Origin: Desulfobacula sp.
GTDB lineage: Bacteria > Desulfobacterota > Desulfobacteria > Desulfobacterales > Desulfobacteraceae
Reading direction: 5' to 3'
DNA length: 18,552 nt
Assembly: GCF_021107415.1 (NCBI RefSeq)
Contig: NZ_JAIOSW010000331.1
Span: 1 to 18,552 of the forward strand
Of this stretch, positions 1 through 6,348 are shown in pieces. The notes under the pieces were generated by a model that made no database searches, had not been told where the DNA came from, and saw only the letters and a list, made by a program, of their open reading frames with translations. Numbering within the stretch: position 1 is the stretch's first letter; each line of letters begins with the position of its first letter. The translations under genes and the position numbers were made by a program.

Positions 1-16
1 AAGGAGGCGGTATAAG

Positions 17-706
17 GTGGAACATCCATATTTGATTCTTACTTCAGTGTTCGGAATTTTCGGAATGGGAGAATGGGCTGGTGCCCATTCACATGTTACA
101 TATATGTGGCTTTGCATGGTAATTTTAATATTTTTTGGCTGGCTGGCAGGAAAGAGTATTTCCATGGTGCCCAAAACAGCGCAAAATGTATTTGAAACTT
201 TGATCTCAGGGCTTGAAGAGTTCATGGTTACTATTACCGGGGATGAAGGAAGGAAGTCCTATCCTATTGTATTAACCATATTTTTGTTTGTGCTTTTAGG
301 AAATCTCATGGGGCTGGTACCCGGGTTTTTCCCTCCAACGGCAAATATTAATACAACCCTTGCCCTGGCACTTATTGCGGTTTCATGGAGCCATGTCATC
401 GGTATTCAGCGCCATGGTTTCAAGTATATAAAACATTTTTTAGGGCCGGTACCTGCAATGATTCCCTTGTTTTTGCCCATTGAACTTATTGGTCATTCAG
501 CAAGGGTTCTCTCCCTTACCTTTCGTCTTTTTGGAAATATGATGGGCCATGAGCTTGTTGTTGGAATCCTTCTGGGGCTTGCCGGTATGTTCCTGGCACC
601 TTTGCCGATTATGGCCCTGGGTGCGTTTGTTGCGCTGGTCCAGGCATTTGTATTCTTCTTATTGTCGACCATGTACATAGCAGGTGCAATAGAAGAAGCA
701 CATTAA
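17..706 (+). CDS. atpB: F-type ATP synthase F0 subunit a
   Basis: This is the 229-aa integral membrane stator subunit of the F1F0 ATP synthase, which forms the ion half-channels next to the c-ring. Several hydrophobic helices are visible. The family signature near the C-terminus is intact: SLTFRLFGNMMGHE at residues 166-179, with the essential arginine at R170 (E. coli R210) and E179 aligning with E. coli E219, then VQAF with Q209 aligning with Q252. Length is usual for the short bacterial form. The start is GTG at 17, chosen because a perfect AAGGAGG lies at 1-7. atpE follows after 75 bp on the same strand, so this is the F0 part of the synthase. Genes upstream are outside the window. Very secure. 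Confidence 0.97.
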   Translation: MEHPYLILTSVFGIFGMGEWAGAHSHVTYMWLCMVILIFFGWLAGKSISMVPKTAQNVFETLISGLEEFMVTITGDEGRKSYPIVLTIFLFVLLGNLMGLVPGFFPPTANINTTLALALIAVSWSHVIGIQRHGFKYIKHFLGPVPAMIPLFLPIELIGHSARVLSLTFRLFGNMMGHELVVGILLGLAGMFLAPLPIMALGAFVALVQAFVFFLLSTMYIAGAIEEAH

Positions 707-781
707 TTAAGAGTTTTACGGGATTTGGAAGAAGCCCCGTTATTTTATATTGTTCTATTAAATTATAATAAGGAGTAAAAC

Positions 782-1051
782 ATGGAATTTCTAGTTGGTA
801 GTGTATGGGCAGCAGGTCTTGCAATCGGTATTGCCGCTTTTGGTTGTGGCATTGGTCAGGGTTTAGGCCTGAGCGGAGCCATGAGCGGTATTTCAAGAAA
901 CCCTGAAGCAGCCGGTAAAATCCAGGTTAACATGCTGATCGGTCTTGCAATGATAGAGTCTCTTTGTATCTACGCTCTCGTTGTTGCTTTGATCCTCATG
1001 TATGCTCATCCTGCGCTTAAGGGTGCGATTGCTGCCATGGGCGGACATTAA
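782..1051 (+). CDS. atpE: F-type ATP synthase F0 subunit c
   Basis: This 89-aa hairpin proteolipid forms the rotating c-ring. Two glycine-rich helices flank the polar loop RNPEA (residues 39-43). The ion-binding carboxylate is E59 in MIESLCIY of helix 2. Q26 in GIGQG sits 33 residues before E59, and S60 and Y64 follow it. The same Q/E/S/Y spacing occurs in Na+-binding c subunits of Ilyobacter and Propionigenium, but their Thr after the Ser is Leu here, so coupling ion is uncertain. Start ATG at 782 has AAGGAG at 770-775. A terminator follows directly, so no other ATP synthase gene is cotranscribed downstream; the F1 genes must lie elsewhere. Confidence 0.97.
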   Translation: MEFLVGSVWAAGLAIGIAAFGCGIGQGLGLSGAMSGISRNPEAAGKIQVNMLIGLAMIESLCIYALVVALILMYAHPALKGAIAAMGGH

Positions 1052-1085
1052 GCCATACAGCATAAATTAGATAGATATTAGTAAT

Positions 1086-1124
1086 AAAAAGGGTGTAAGA
1101 CATTTTGTTTTTACACCCTTTTTT
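1086..1124 (+). terminator. Intrinsic terminator after atpE
   Basis: AAAAAGGGTGTAA at 1086-1098 pairs with TTACACCCTTTTTT at 1111-1124 around a 12-nt loop, and the right arm ends in a T run. This is a standard Rho-independent terminator 35 bp after the atpE stop. The AT-rich flanks would let it work in both directions, but no convergent gene is present. Confidence 0.9.
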
Positions 1125-1156
1125 AGTCCTATCTTTTTATGTTTCAACGATTTTTC

Positions 1157-1185
1157 TTGCCTGACCCTGTCATTATTGTTATATT
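1157..1185 (+). promoter_or_regulatory. Probable sigma70-type promoter for the PilZ-ParA-kinase operon
   Basis: A -35-like TTGCCT at 1157-1162 is followed after 17 nt by TATATT at 1180-1185, preceded by TG at 1177-1178 (an extended -10). It lies between the atpE terminator and the first gene of the next operon, where a promoter is needed. It predicts a leader of roughly 70 nt. Assigned by eye. Confidence 0.45.
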
Positions 1186-1202
1186 TTTTAGAAAAACAGG
1201 AG

Positions 1203-1223
1203 TATCTGATGGAAAATCAGATA
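1203..1223 (+). other. Perfect 8-bp hairpin in the PilZ operon leader
   Basis: TATCTGAT (1203-1210) and ATCAGATA (1216-1223) form a perfect stem around GGAAA. It lies between the predicted promoter and the ribosome binding site (1250-1256). It has no U tract, so it is not an obvious terminator. It could be an mRNA 5' stabiliser, or on DNA a 21-bp operator-like dyad. Confidence 0.5.
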
Positions 1224-1261
1224 GAAATATTATATTTTTATAAAGTTCAGAGGTGGGCCTA

Positions 1262-1675
1262 ATGAGCGATCAATCCATTGAGTTTCAGAAGACAAAGGAA
1301 AATATATCTTTATCTGAAATTGTTCGTAAATCATTTCGTGTTCCAATTGAAGACAAGGAAAATGTTTGGGTTTTAATAAATAAAAAGCGCTATCAGGTTT
1401 TGGATATTTGTCTGGACGGAATCGGTATTGCCCTTGAAAAAGATTCAGCGTTTATCACTGAACAGGCATTATTAAATTGTGAACTCAATATTTTTAACGT
1501 ATTGATTAAAAATTTAAACGGTCAAATTGTTCACCTTACATCTGATAAGGACAAAAAGTTGCAATGTGGTGTTCAATGGATAGATTTGGAAAAAGGGGCG
1601 ATAGACCAGATTTCAGAAATCATTTCCAAAATGAAAGAACAATTGTTAAAAGATGTGGGCATATCCTTTGATTAA
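1262..1675 (+). CDS. PilZ domain protein
   Basis: A 137-aa soluble protein that looks like a single PilZ domain, the usual receptor for cyclic di-GMP. The arginine motif RKSFR is at residues 22-26, and the second ligand motif reads DICLDG (48-53), where the usual form is D/N-x-S-x-x-G; the serine is cysteine here. The C-terminal half is beta-rich and ends in an amphipathic helix. ATG at 1262 is preferred over GTG 1253 because AGAGGTGG at 1250-1256 sits at proper spacing for the ATG. It is first gene of a four-gene operon with a ParA-like ATPase and a histidine kinase, which suggests c-di-GMP input to localisation or signalling. Domain call is fairly sure; ligand binding is inferred. Confidence 0.8.
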   Translation: MSDQSIEFQKTKENISLSEIVRKSFRVPIEDKENVWVLINKKRYQVLDICLDGIGIALEKDSAFITEQALLNCELNIFNVLIKNLNGQIVHLTSDKDKKLQCGVQWIDLEKGAIDQISEIISKMKEQLLKDVGISFD

Positions 1676-1688
1676 GAAAAAAGATATA

Positions 1689-1970
1689 ATGGACAATATC
1701 CTCGTCGGTCATGGGGAGGAGTTTGCAGCTCGGGTTGAAGAGTTAAATTGTCTGATTTATAGAAATGAGTCGGGTTTAAAAAATGAAATCTCAGAAGACC
1801 CAGATGGAAAGTTCTGGCAGGCTTCAAAAGAAAATGTATCTGTTCAGGTTTGGGAAGGCAAAGCTAAAATTAAAGTTAGAGTTTCTCCCGGGGAAAAAAC
1901 TATTTCCATGAAACGAATAGCTGACATCGCTGTAAATGCTATTCTTGAGGAACTTAAGAAGGAGGATTAG
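1689..1970 (+). CDS. Conserved-looking small protein of unknown function in PilZ/ParA operon
   Basis: A 93-aa acidic soluble protein that I do not recognise. It has no signal peptide, membrane segment or cysteine motif. A predicted beta strand pair around residues 48-68 (SVQVWEGKAKIKVRV) is followed by a C-terminal helix that ends in acidic and basic residues. The ATG at 1689 is preferred; an in-frame ATG at 1653 would overlap the PilZ gene by 23 bp, and neither has a strong Shine-Dalgarno. The TAG stop overlaps the GTG of the next gene by one base (TAGTG), so translation is probably coupled to the ParA-like protein. It may be a partner of that ATPase, but that is only positional inference. 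Confidence 0.6.
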   Translation: MDNILVGHGEEFAARVEELNCLIYRNESGLKNEISEDPDGKFWQASKENVSVQVWEGKAKIKVRVSPGEKTISMKRIADIAVNAILEELKKED

Positions 1971-2911
1971 TGGCTATCATCGTCTGTCCTAAGTGTGCCA
2001 AAAGACATAAAGTTAATTTAGATACCATAAAAGAAAATGCGCCTTTGGGGAAAAAAATAGCGGCGCGATGTAAATCCTGCGGCCTCAAATTTCCCGTGCA
2101 GCTTGACAAGCTCATTAATCAAGAAAAAGAAAAATTTAAAGATTCGAAAATAAATGCCAGAAAAATTTGTGTCACACTCAGCAAGGGAGGTGTCGGGAAA
2201 ACCACCACCTCGGTCAACCTAAGTGCCGGGTTAGCTCTTGCCGGATATAAAGTATTGCTTGTGGATACAGACACCCAGGGTCAGTCTTCCTATATTCTTG
2301 GGAAAAAACCAAGAGCCGGGTTGACGGAATTGCTGACAAAAGAGCTTACACCTGAAGAGTGTGTCGTCAGAGCCAGAAAAAATCTCTGGCTTCTTTCTGG
2401 TGGCAAATCGCTTGCAGGGGTGAAAAGAATTATTGATCGAAAAAGTTTTGGTGCTGAGTGGACCTTGTCCGAGGCCATGAAAGAACTGGACGCTAGATAT
2501 GATTTTATTATTATCGATACTGCTCCCGGATGGGATCAGCTAATCGTCAATGTCCTGTTTTATGCCACAGAAGTCCTTGTGCCGGTGGCATTGGAGGTGA
2601 TGCCTCTGCAGGGGTTGGCAGAATTTATGAAAAGTCTGGGATCAATTCAAAAATACCGAAAGGAAATTGTTTTAAAATATATTGTTCCCACTTTTATGGA
2701 TGCCAGGATAAAGGGGCCCGAAACAATATATTCACAGCTTAAGAAATTATATCCGGAATATATGTGCACCCCTATACGGTATAGTGAGAGCCTCAGTGAA
2801 GCGCCATCCTATGGAAAATCCGTTTTTGAATTTGCCCCGGGATGTACTGCAGCTGCGGATTACAAGGAACTTGTAAGAAAAGTAACATTGGATGAGTCAG
2901 CGCTGCTTTAA
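1970..2911 (+). CDS. ParA/Soj-like ATPase with N-terminal MJ0042-type zinc ribbon
   Basis: A 313-aa protein with two parts. Residues 3-43 form a zinc ribbon with CPKC (C6, C9) and CKSC (C34, C37), matching MJ0042-type fingers. A charged linker (48-64) follows. Residues 65-305 are a ParA-family ATPase: deviant Walker A KGGVGKTT at 72-79 with the signature lysine K72, the DTDTQG switch at 99-104, and Walker B FIIIDTAPG at 179-187. ParA-type ATPases dimerise on ATP and position DNA, chemoreceptor arrays or other cargo on nucleoid or membrane. No parB is adjacent, so this is probably an orphan cargo-positioning ATPase rather than chromosome segregation. GTG start at 1970 has AGGAGG at 1959-1964. 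The zinc ribbon fusion is unusual for the family. Confidence 0.87.
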   Translation: MAIIVCPKCAKRHKVNLDTIKENAPLGKKIAARCKSCGLKFPVQLDKLINQEKEKFKDSKINARKICVTLSKGGVGKTTTSVNLSAGLALAGYKVLLVDTDTQGQSSYILGKKPRAGLTELLTKELTPEECVVRARKNLWLLSGGKSLAGVKRIIDRKSFGAEWTLSEAMKELDARYDFIIIDTAPGWDQLIVNVLFYATEVLVPVALEVMPLQGLAEFMKSLGSIQKYRKEIVLKYIVPTFMDARIKGPETIYSQLKKLYPEYMCTPIRYSESLSEAPSYGKSVFEFAPGCTAAADYKELVRKVTLDESALL

Positions 2912-2962
2912 CCTTTGGTTCCGATAAAGTTACATGTAATTTCGTAAAATAGGAATTATTCT

Positions 2963-5005
2963 GTGAGACTTAGGACAAGAATCATTATAGCAGTTGTGAT
3001 TGCCTCTAGTATCATAAACTTGTTTTTATGTTTTTATTTTACAGAAAAATTAAAAGAATCCGAATTTAAAAATCTTTATACCAGAATAGAAAAATCCGCT
3101 TATATGATGAAGCTTGTGAATGCAAGACCACTTTATAATGTGGATAAAGAAACTCTTCGAGTTAACATGGAGACTTTTTTTGATGATGAAAATATAAAAA
3201 GTATCTCACTCCATGAGCATGATATCGATATTGATATCAAACTTGAAAGAAAGTTTGGTGTTTTCAAGAGTATTGACATTAAAAAAAGTTTTTATATTTA
3301 TTATAAGTCTTTGAAATTGGGTAAAATGAATGTTGTCTATTCAACCAGTTTGATCGAACAAAAGATAGTAAAGTTCAGAAATCGGATGCTTTTTTTTGCC
3401 TTTACCGTCATTGTTTTCCTGGCTGTGGTGCTCATTTTTCTTGTGAACAAGCTGATGCAGCCTGTCACCAAATTGAGCCGGGCAGCTTCCGAAGTTGCTT
3501 CGGGAAATCTTGACAAGAATATTGAACAAAGCGGGGTGGGAGAAGTCGGGGAGCTTTCCCGTAATTTCGCTGCAATGAGGGATGCAGTCAAAGACAAAAT
3601 AAATGATCTTGCCATGACCAATCGGAATCTTGAAAAGGAGATATTTTTAAAAGAAATTAATGAGAAAAAGATATTACGACAGAGTACAGTGATCAGTTCG
3701 GTAAATCATTTTTTTCAACAATCCATGCTGGCTGAAACCTATGAGGAAATTTCACAGGTTTTTATTCCCATTGCCCTTAAAGTGATTCCAAGTAAATATT
3801 GTTTTGTCGGAGAAGTTAGAAAGGATAAAAAAGATTCAATGGAAATCATGGCTATCTCCGACCAGGCAATGCATGATTGTAATATGATTGAGATGGATAA
3901 GACTCTCCGGCTCAAGGGCCTGGAAATCAGAGGTAGCAGGTCGCTCTTTATTAAGGGAGATACAACAATTATTTTAAATGATCCTAAGTCTCATCCTGAT
4001 TTTATACAACCACCTGAGAACCATATCCCCATTGATTCTTTTTTGGGCGTTCCCATGAAACTGGGGTCTGAGATCAAAGGGGTTATTGCATTTGCCGGAA
4101 AGGAAGGCGGGTACGATTTTGATGACCAGGAAGCATGTGAAATACTGGCAGTTGCTCTTGTGGAAGCATTAAGCCTTAAAAAAAGGGAAGATGAAAAAGC
4201 AAAACTTGAAGAAATGATGATTCAGTCGGAAAAAATGATTTCCATTGGTAGTCTTGCCGCAGGTATGGCCCATGAAATCAACAATCCCCTTGCAGGAATT
4301 TTACAAAATGCCCAGGTTATCCAAAACAGGTTAAAAAAAAAATTACCGGCAAATGTATCTGTTGCAAGTGAACTTGGCCTTGATCTTGATGATATACAGG
4401 CATACATGGAAAAAAGAGATATTTACAAAATGATTAATTCGGTTATGGATGCCGGTAAAAGAGCTGCTGCAATCGTGGCGAACATGTTGTCGTTTTCCAG
4501 AAAAAGTACATCAGGGTTTATGCCTGAAAATGCACACGAGCTTTTGGATAAAACACTGGAACTTGCTGAAAGCGATTACAATCTGAAAGATAAATTTGAT
4601 TTTAAAAAGATAAAAATTATCAAGAAATATGCTCCTGGGATCCCAAAAATATCGTGTAAAGCAAGTGAAATTCAGCAGGTTTTTCTAAATGTACTATCCA
4701 ATGGTGCCCAGGCCATGATGTCACGGGTAGAAATCCATGAAGCTTGTTTTAAGTTAAAGATATCCAGAGAAGAGAATATGGTTAAAGTCGAAATCAAAGA
4801 TAATGGACCGGGCATGAAATCGGATACCAAAAAGAGGATATTTGAGCCTTTTTTTACTACGAAAACTGTGGGCGATGGAACAGGATTAGGTCTTGCTGTT
4901 TCTTACTTTATCATCACTGAAAATCATAAAGGAAGTATAGACGTCCATTCCAAACCTTCCAAGGGCACAAATTTTATTATTAAACTGCCTGTTGCCGAAG
5001 GATAA
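2963..5005 (+). CDS. Membrane sensor histidine kinase (HAMP, GAF-like, HisKA, HATPase)
   Basis: A 680-aa kinase. TM1 is about residues 6-26, a periplasmic sensor region runs to about 138, and TM2 is 142-162. A HAMP linker covers about 163-215, with a coiled coil to about 240. A GAF-like region spans about 245-405. HisKA carries AHEINNP with phospho-acceptor H437, and HATPase has the N box around N580, the G1 box DNGPGM (613-618), FEPFF and the G2 box GTGLGL (639-644). The HisKA hairpin has a lysine-rich insert (458-487) between its helices. It is likely to autophosphorylate on H437 and pass phosphate to a response regulator encoded elsewhere; none is in the window. GTG 2963 has AGGAAT at 2951-2956. 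Last gene of the PilZ operon, 51 bp after the ParA-like gene. Confidence 0.95.
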   Translation: MRLRTRIIIAVVIASSIINLFLCFYFTEKLKESEFKNLYTRIEKSAYMMKLVNARPLYNVDKETLRVNMETFFDDENIKSISLHEHDIDIDIKLERKFGVFKSIDIKKSFYIYYKSLKLGKMNVVYSTSLIEQKIVKFRNRMLFFAFTVIVFLAVVLIFLVNKLMQPVTKLSRAASEVASGNLDKNIEQSGVGEVGELSRNFAAMRDAVKDKINDLAMTNRNLEKEIFLKEINEKKILRQSTVISSVNHFFQQSMLAETYEEISQVFIPIALKVIPSKYCFVGEVRKDKKDSMEIMAISDQAMHDCNMIEMDKTLRLKGLEIRGSRSLFIKGDTTIILNDPKSHPDFIQPPENHIPIDSFLGVPMKLGSEIKGVIAFAGKEGGYDFDDQEACEILAVALVEALSLKKREDEKAKLEEMMIQSEKMISIGSLAAGMAHEINNPLAGILQNAQVIQNRLKKKLPANVSVASELGLDLDDIQAYMEKRDIYKMINSVMDAGKRAAAIVANMLSFSRKSTSGFMPENAHELLDKTLELAESDYNLKDKFDFKKIKIIKKYAPGIPKISCKASEIQQVFLNVLSNGAQAMMSRVEIHEACFKLKISREENMVKVEIKDNGPGMKSDTKKRIFEPFFTTKTVGDGTGLGLAVSYFIITENHKGSIDVHSKPSKGTNFIIKLPVAEG

Positions 5006-5018
5006 TCTGTTTTCAAGA

Positions 5019-5088
5019 TAAAGAGGGAAGAGGGCACTACCTTTTCCATGTCTGTCAATGGAAGGCAGTGCCAATCTCTTTTGTTTTT
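5019..5088. terminator. Bidirectional terminator between convergent operons
   Basis: A long imperfect hairpin pairs GGCACT..CCTTTTCCAT (from 5033) with ATGGAAGG.AGTGCC (to 5072). The outer flanks AAGAG and CTCTTTTGTTTTT give a T run on the plus strand, with A-rich sequence on the left for the minus strand. It lies between the kinase stop (5005) and the ACT gene stop (5087) and can end both operons. Confidence 0.75.
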
Positions 5089-5518
5089 ATAAATTGCAGA
5101 TTTCCTGATTGCTGATAACTTTAATATTTTTTTGTGCAAAAATTTTCAATGCTTTATCATGATCATCAAACCGAAAAATCATGATGGCATTTTTGCATTG
5201 CGGATTGGCAAATGCATACATGTATTCCACATTGACTTCATTTTCACAAAGTGGATCTAAAATGCCATTCAATCCACCGGGCTCATCTTTTACCTCAACG
5301 GCCATAACCTGGGTTTTCCCAACGGTAAACCCTTCTTTTTTCAATACTTTTTCTGCTTTTTCACTGTTATTCACAATTAAGCGCAATACACCAAAATCAG
5401 TTGTATCAGCAAGAGATAATGCTCTGATATTAACGTTGGCATCCCTTAAGATTGCGGTAACTTCAGCAAGCCGGCCTTCCTTGTTTTCAATAAATATGGA
5501 TATCTGTTCGACAAACAT
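5087..5518 (-). CDS. Tandem ACT domain protein
   Basis: A 143-aa protein made of two ACT domains, about residues 4-66 and 72-138. Both show the beta-alpha-beta layout with a glycine at the first loop (NKEGRLAEV and DEPGGLNGI). ACT domains bind amino acids and give allosteric control. Free-standing tandem ACT proteins of this size occur in anaerobes, often near amino-acid or CoA-thioester metabolism genes. The open frame extends upstream to 5662, but the ATG at 5518 is clearly right: AAAGGAGC lies just before it, and the extension would overlap the upstream gene. It starts 19 bp after the enoyl-CoA hydratase stop, so it is the last gene of the lapA-mutS operon. The ligand cannot be read from sequence. 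Confidence 0.9.
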   Translation of the reverse strand: MFVEQISIFIENKEGRLAEVTAILRDANVNIRALSLADTTDFGVLRLIVNNSEKAEKVLKKEGFTVGKTQVMAVEVKDEPGGLNGILDPLCENEVNVEYMYAFANPQCKNAIMIFRFDDHDKALKIFAQKNIKVISNQEICNL

Positions 5519-5537
5519 TAGGTTTTGCTCCTTTTGT

Positions 5538-6326
5538 CTAATAAAGTTCTCCTTTGAACACGGGTTTCCTTTTTTCAAGAAAGGCGTGGGTCCCTTCTTT
5601 TGCGTCTTCACTTGACATATTAAGGCCAAAGACGTCATTTTCAATTCTGCATCCGGTTTCAATATCTGTATTAAGACCGTTTTGAATGACTCCTTTTGCT
5701 GATCTCAGGGCCACTTTTCCCCTGGAAGCAATGAGGTTTGCAGTTTTTAACACTTCTTCCATGAGCTTGTCGTGTTCGATAATTTTGTTGACAATACCAT
5801 ATTCAAAGGCCTCCTGGGCTTTAATATTCTTTCCGGTAAAGATAAGTTCTTTGGCGCGGTTTACGCCTATACGCCTTGCCAGTCTCTGTGTTCCGCCAAA
5901 TCCGGGAATCAATCCCAGGGTTATTTCGGGCAGGCCGAAAAGGGCTTTGTCGGATGCATAGATAAAATCACAGCCAAGGGCAGCCTCTAACCCGCCACCC
6001 AAGGCAAATCCGTTTACAGCGGCAATGGCTGGGATGGGAAGATCTTCAATTTTTGAAAAAACCTTTTGCCCTTTTCGGGAAAAGCTTTTTCCTTCAAGAG
6101 GGTTCATTTTTACAAGTTCGGCAATATCGGCTCCTGCAACAAATGCTTTACCTCCACTACCTGTCAAGATAAGAACCCTTATATCCGTATTGTTTTTTAC
6201 CTGATCCAGTGCAAGGTCCAATTCATCAAAAAGGGCATTGTTAAGTGCATTTAAAGCTTTGGGCCGGTTAAAAAAAATAGTTGCAATAGGACTGTCGACT
6301 TCAAGAATAATGTTTTCAAAAGACAT
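5538..6326 (-). CDS. Enoyl-CoA hydratase/isomerase (crotonase) family protein
   Basis: A 262-aa crotonase of normal length. The CoA and oxyanion-hole region AFVAGADIAEL is at 61-71 and ALGGGLEAALGCD at 108-120. Both catalytic glutamates of true hydratases are present: E114 (rat E144) and E134 in FGLPEITLG (rat E164). PGFGGTQRL (141-149) also matches hydratases. It most likely adds water to trans-2-enoyl-CoA, perhaps crotonyl-CoA, in beta-oxidation or butyrate-type metabolism; the exact chain length is not readable. AAGGAG lies just before the ATG at 6326. It follows the amidase by 22 bp and precedes the ACT gene by 19 bp. There are no thiolase or acyl-CoA dehydrogenase genes beside it. Confidence 0.92.
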   Translation of the reverse strand: MSFENIILEVDSPIATIFFNRPKALNALNNALFDELDLALDQVKNNTDIRVLILTGSGGKAFVAGADIAELVKMNPLEGKSFSRKGQKVFSKIEDLPIPAIAAVNGFALGGGLEAALGCDFIYASDKALFGLPEITLGLIPGFGGTQRLARRIGVNRAKELIFTGKNIKAQEAFEYGIVNKIIEHDKLMEEVLKTANLIASRGKVALRSAKGVIQNGLNTDIETGCRIENDVFGLNMSSEDAKEGTHAFLEKRKPVFKGELY

Positions 6327-6348
6327 GATGATCTCCTTTACGTATTGG

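Noticed and set aside
718..740. Small hairpin ACGGG/CCCGT between atpB and atpE
   Set aside because: Only five base pairs with a 13-nt loop; too weak to call an attenuator.
5519..5662. 48-residue N-terminal extension of the ACT protein in the open frame
   Set aside because: It overlaps the enoyl-CoA hydratase gene out of frame, and a good Shine-Dalgarno marks the ATG at 5518.
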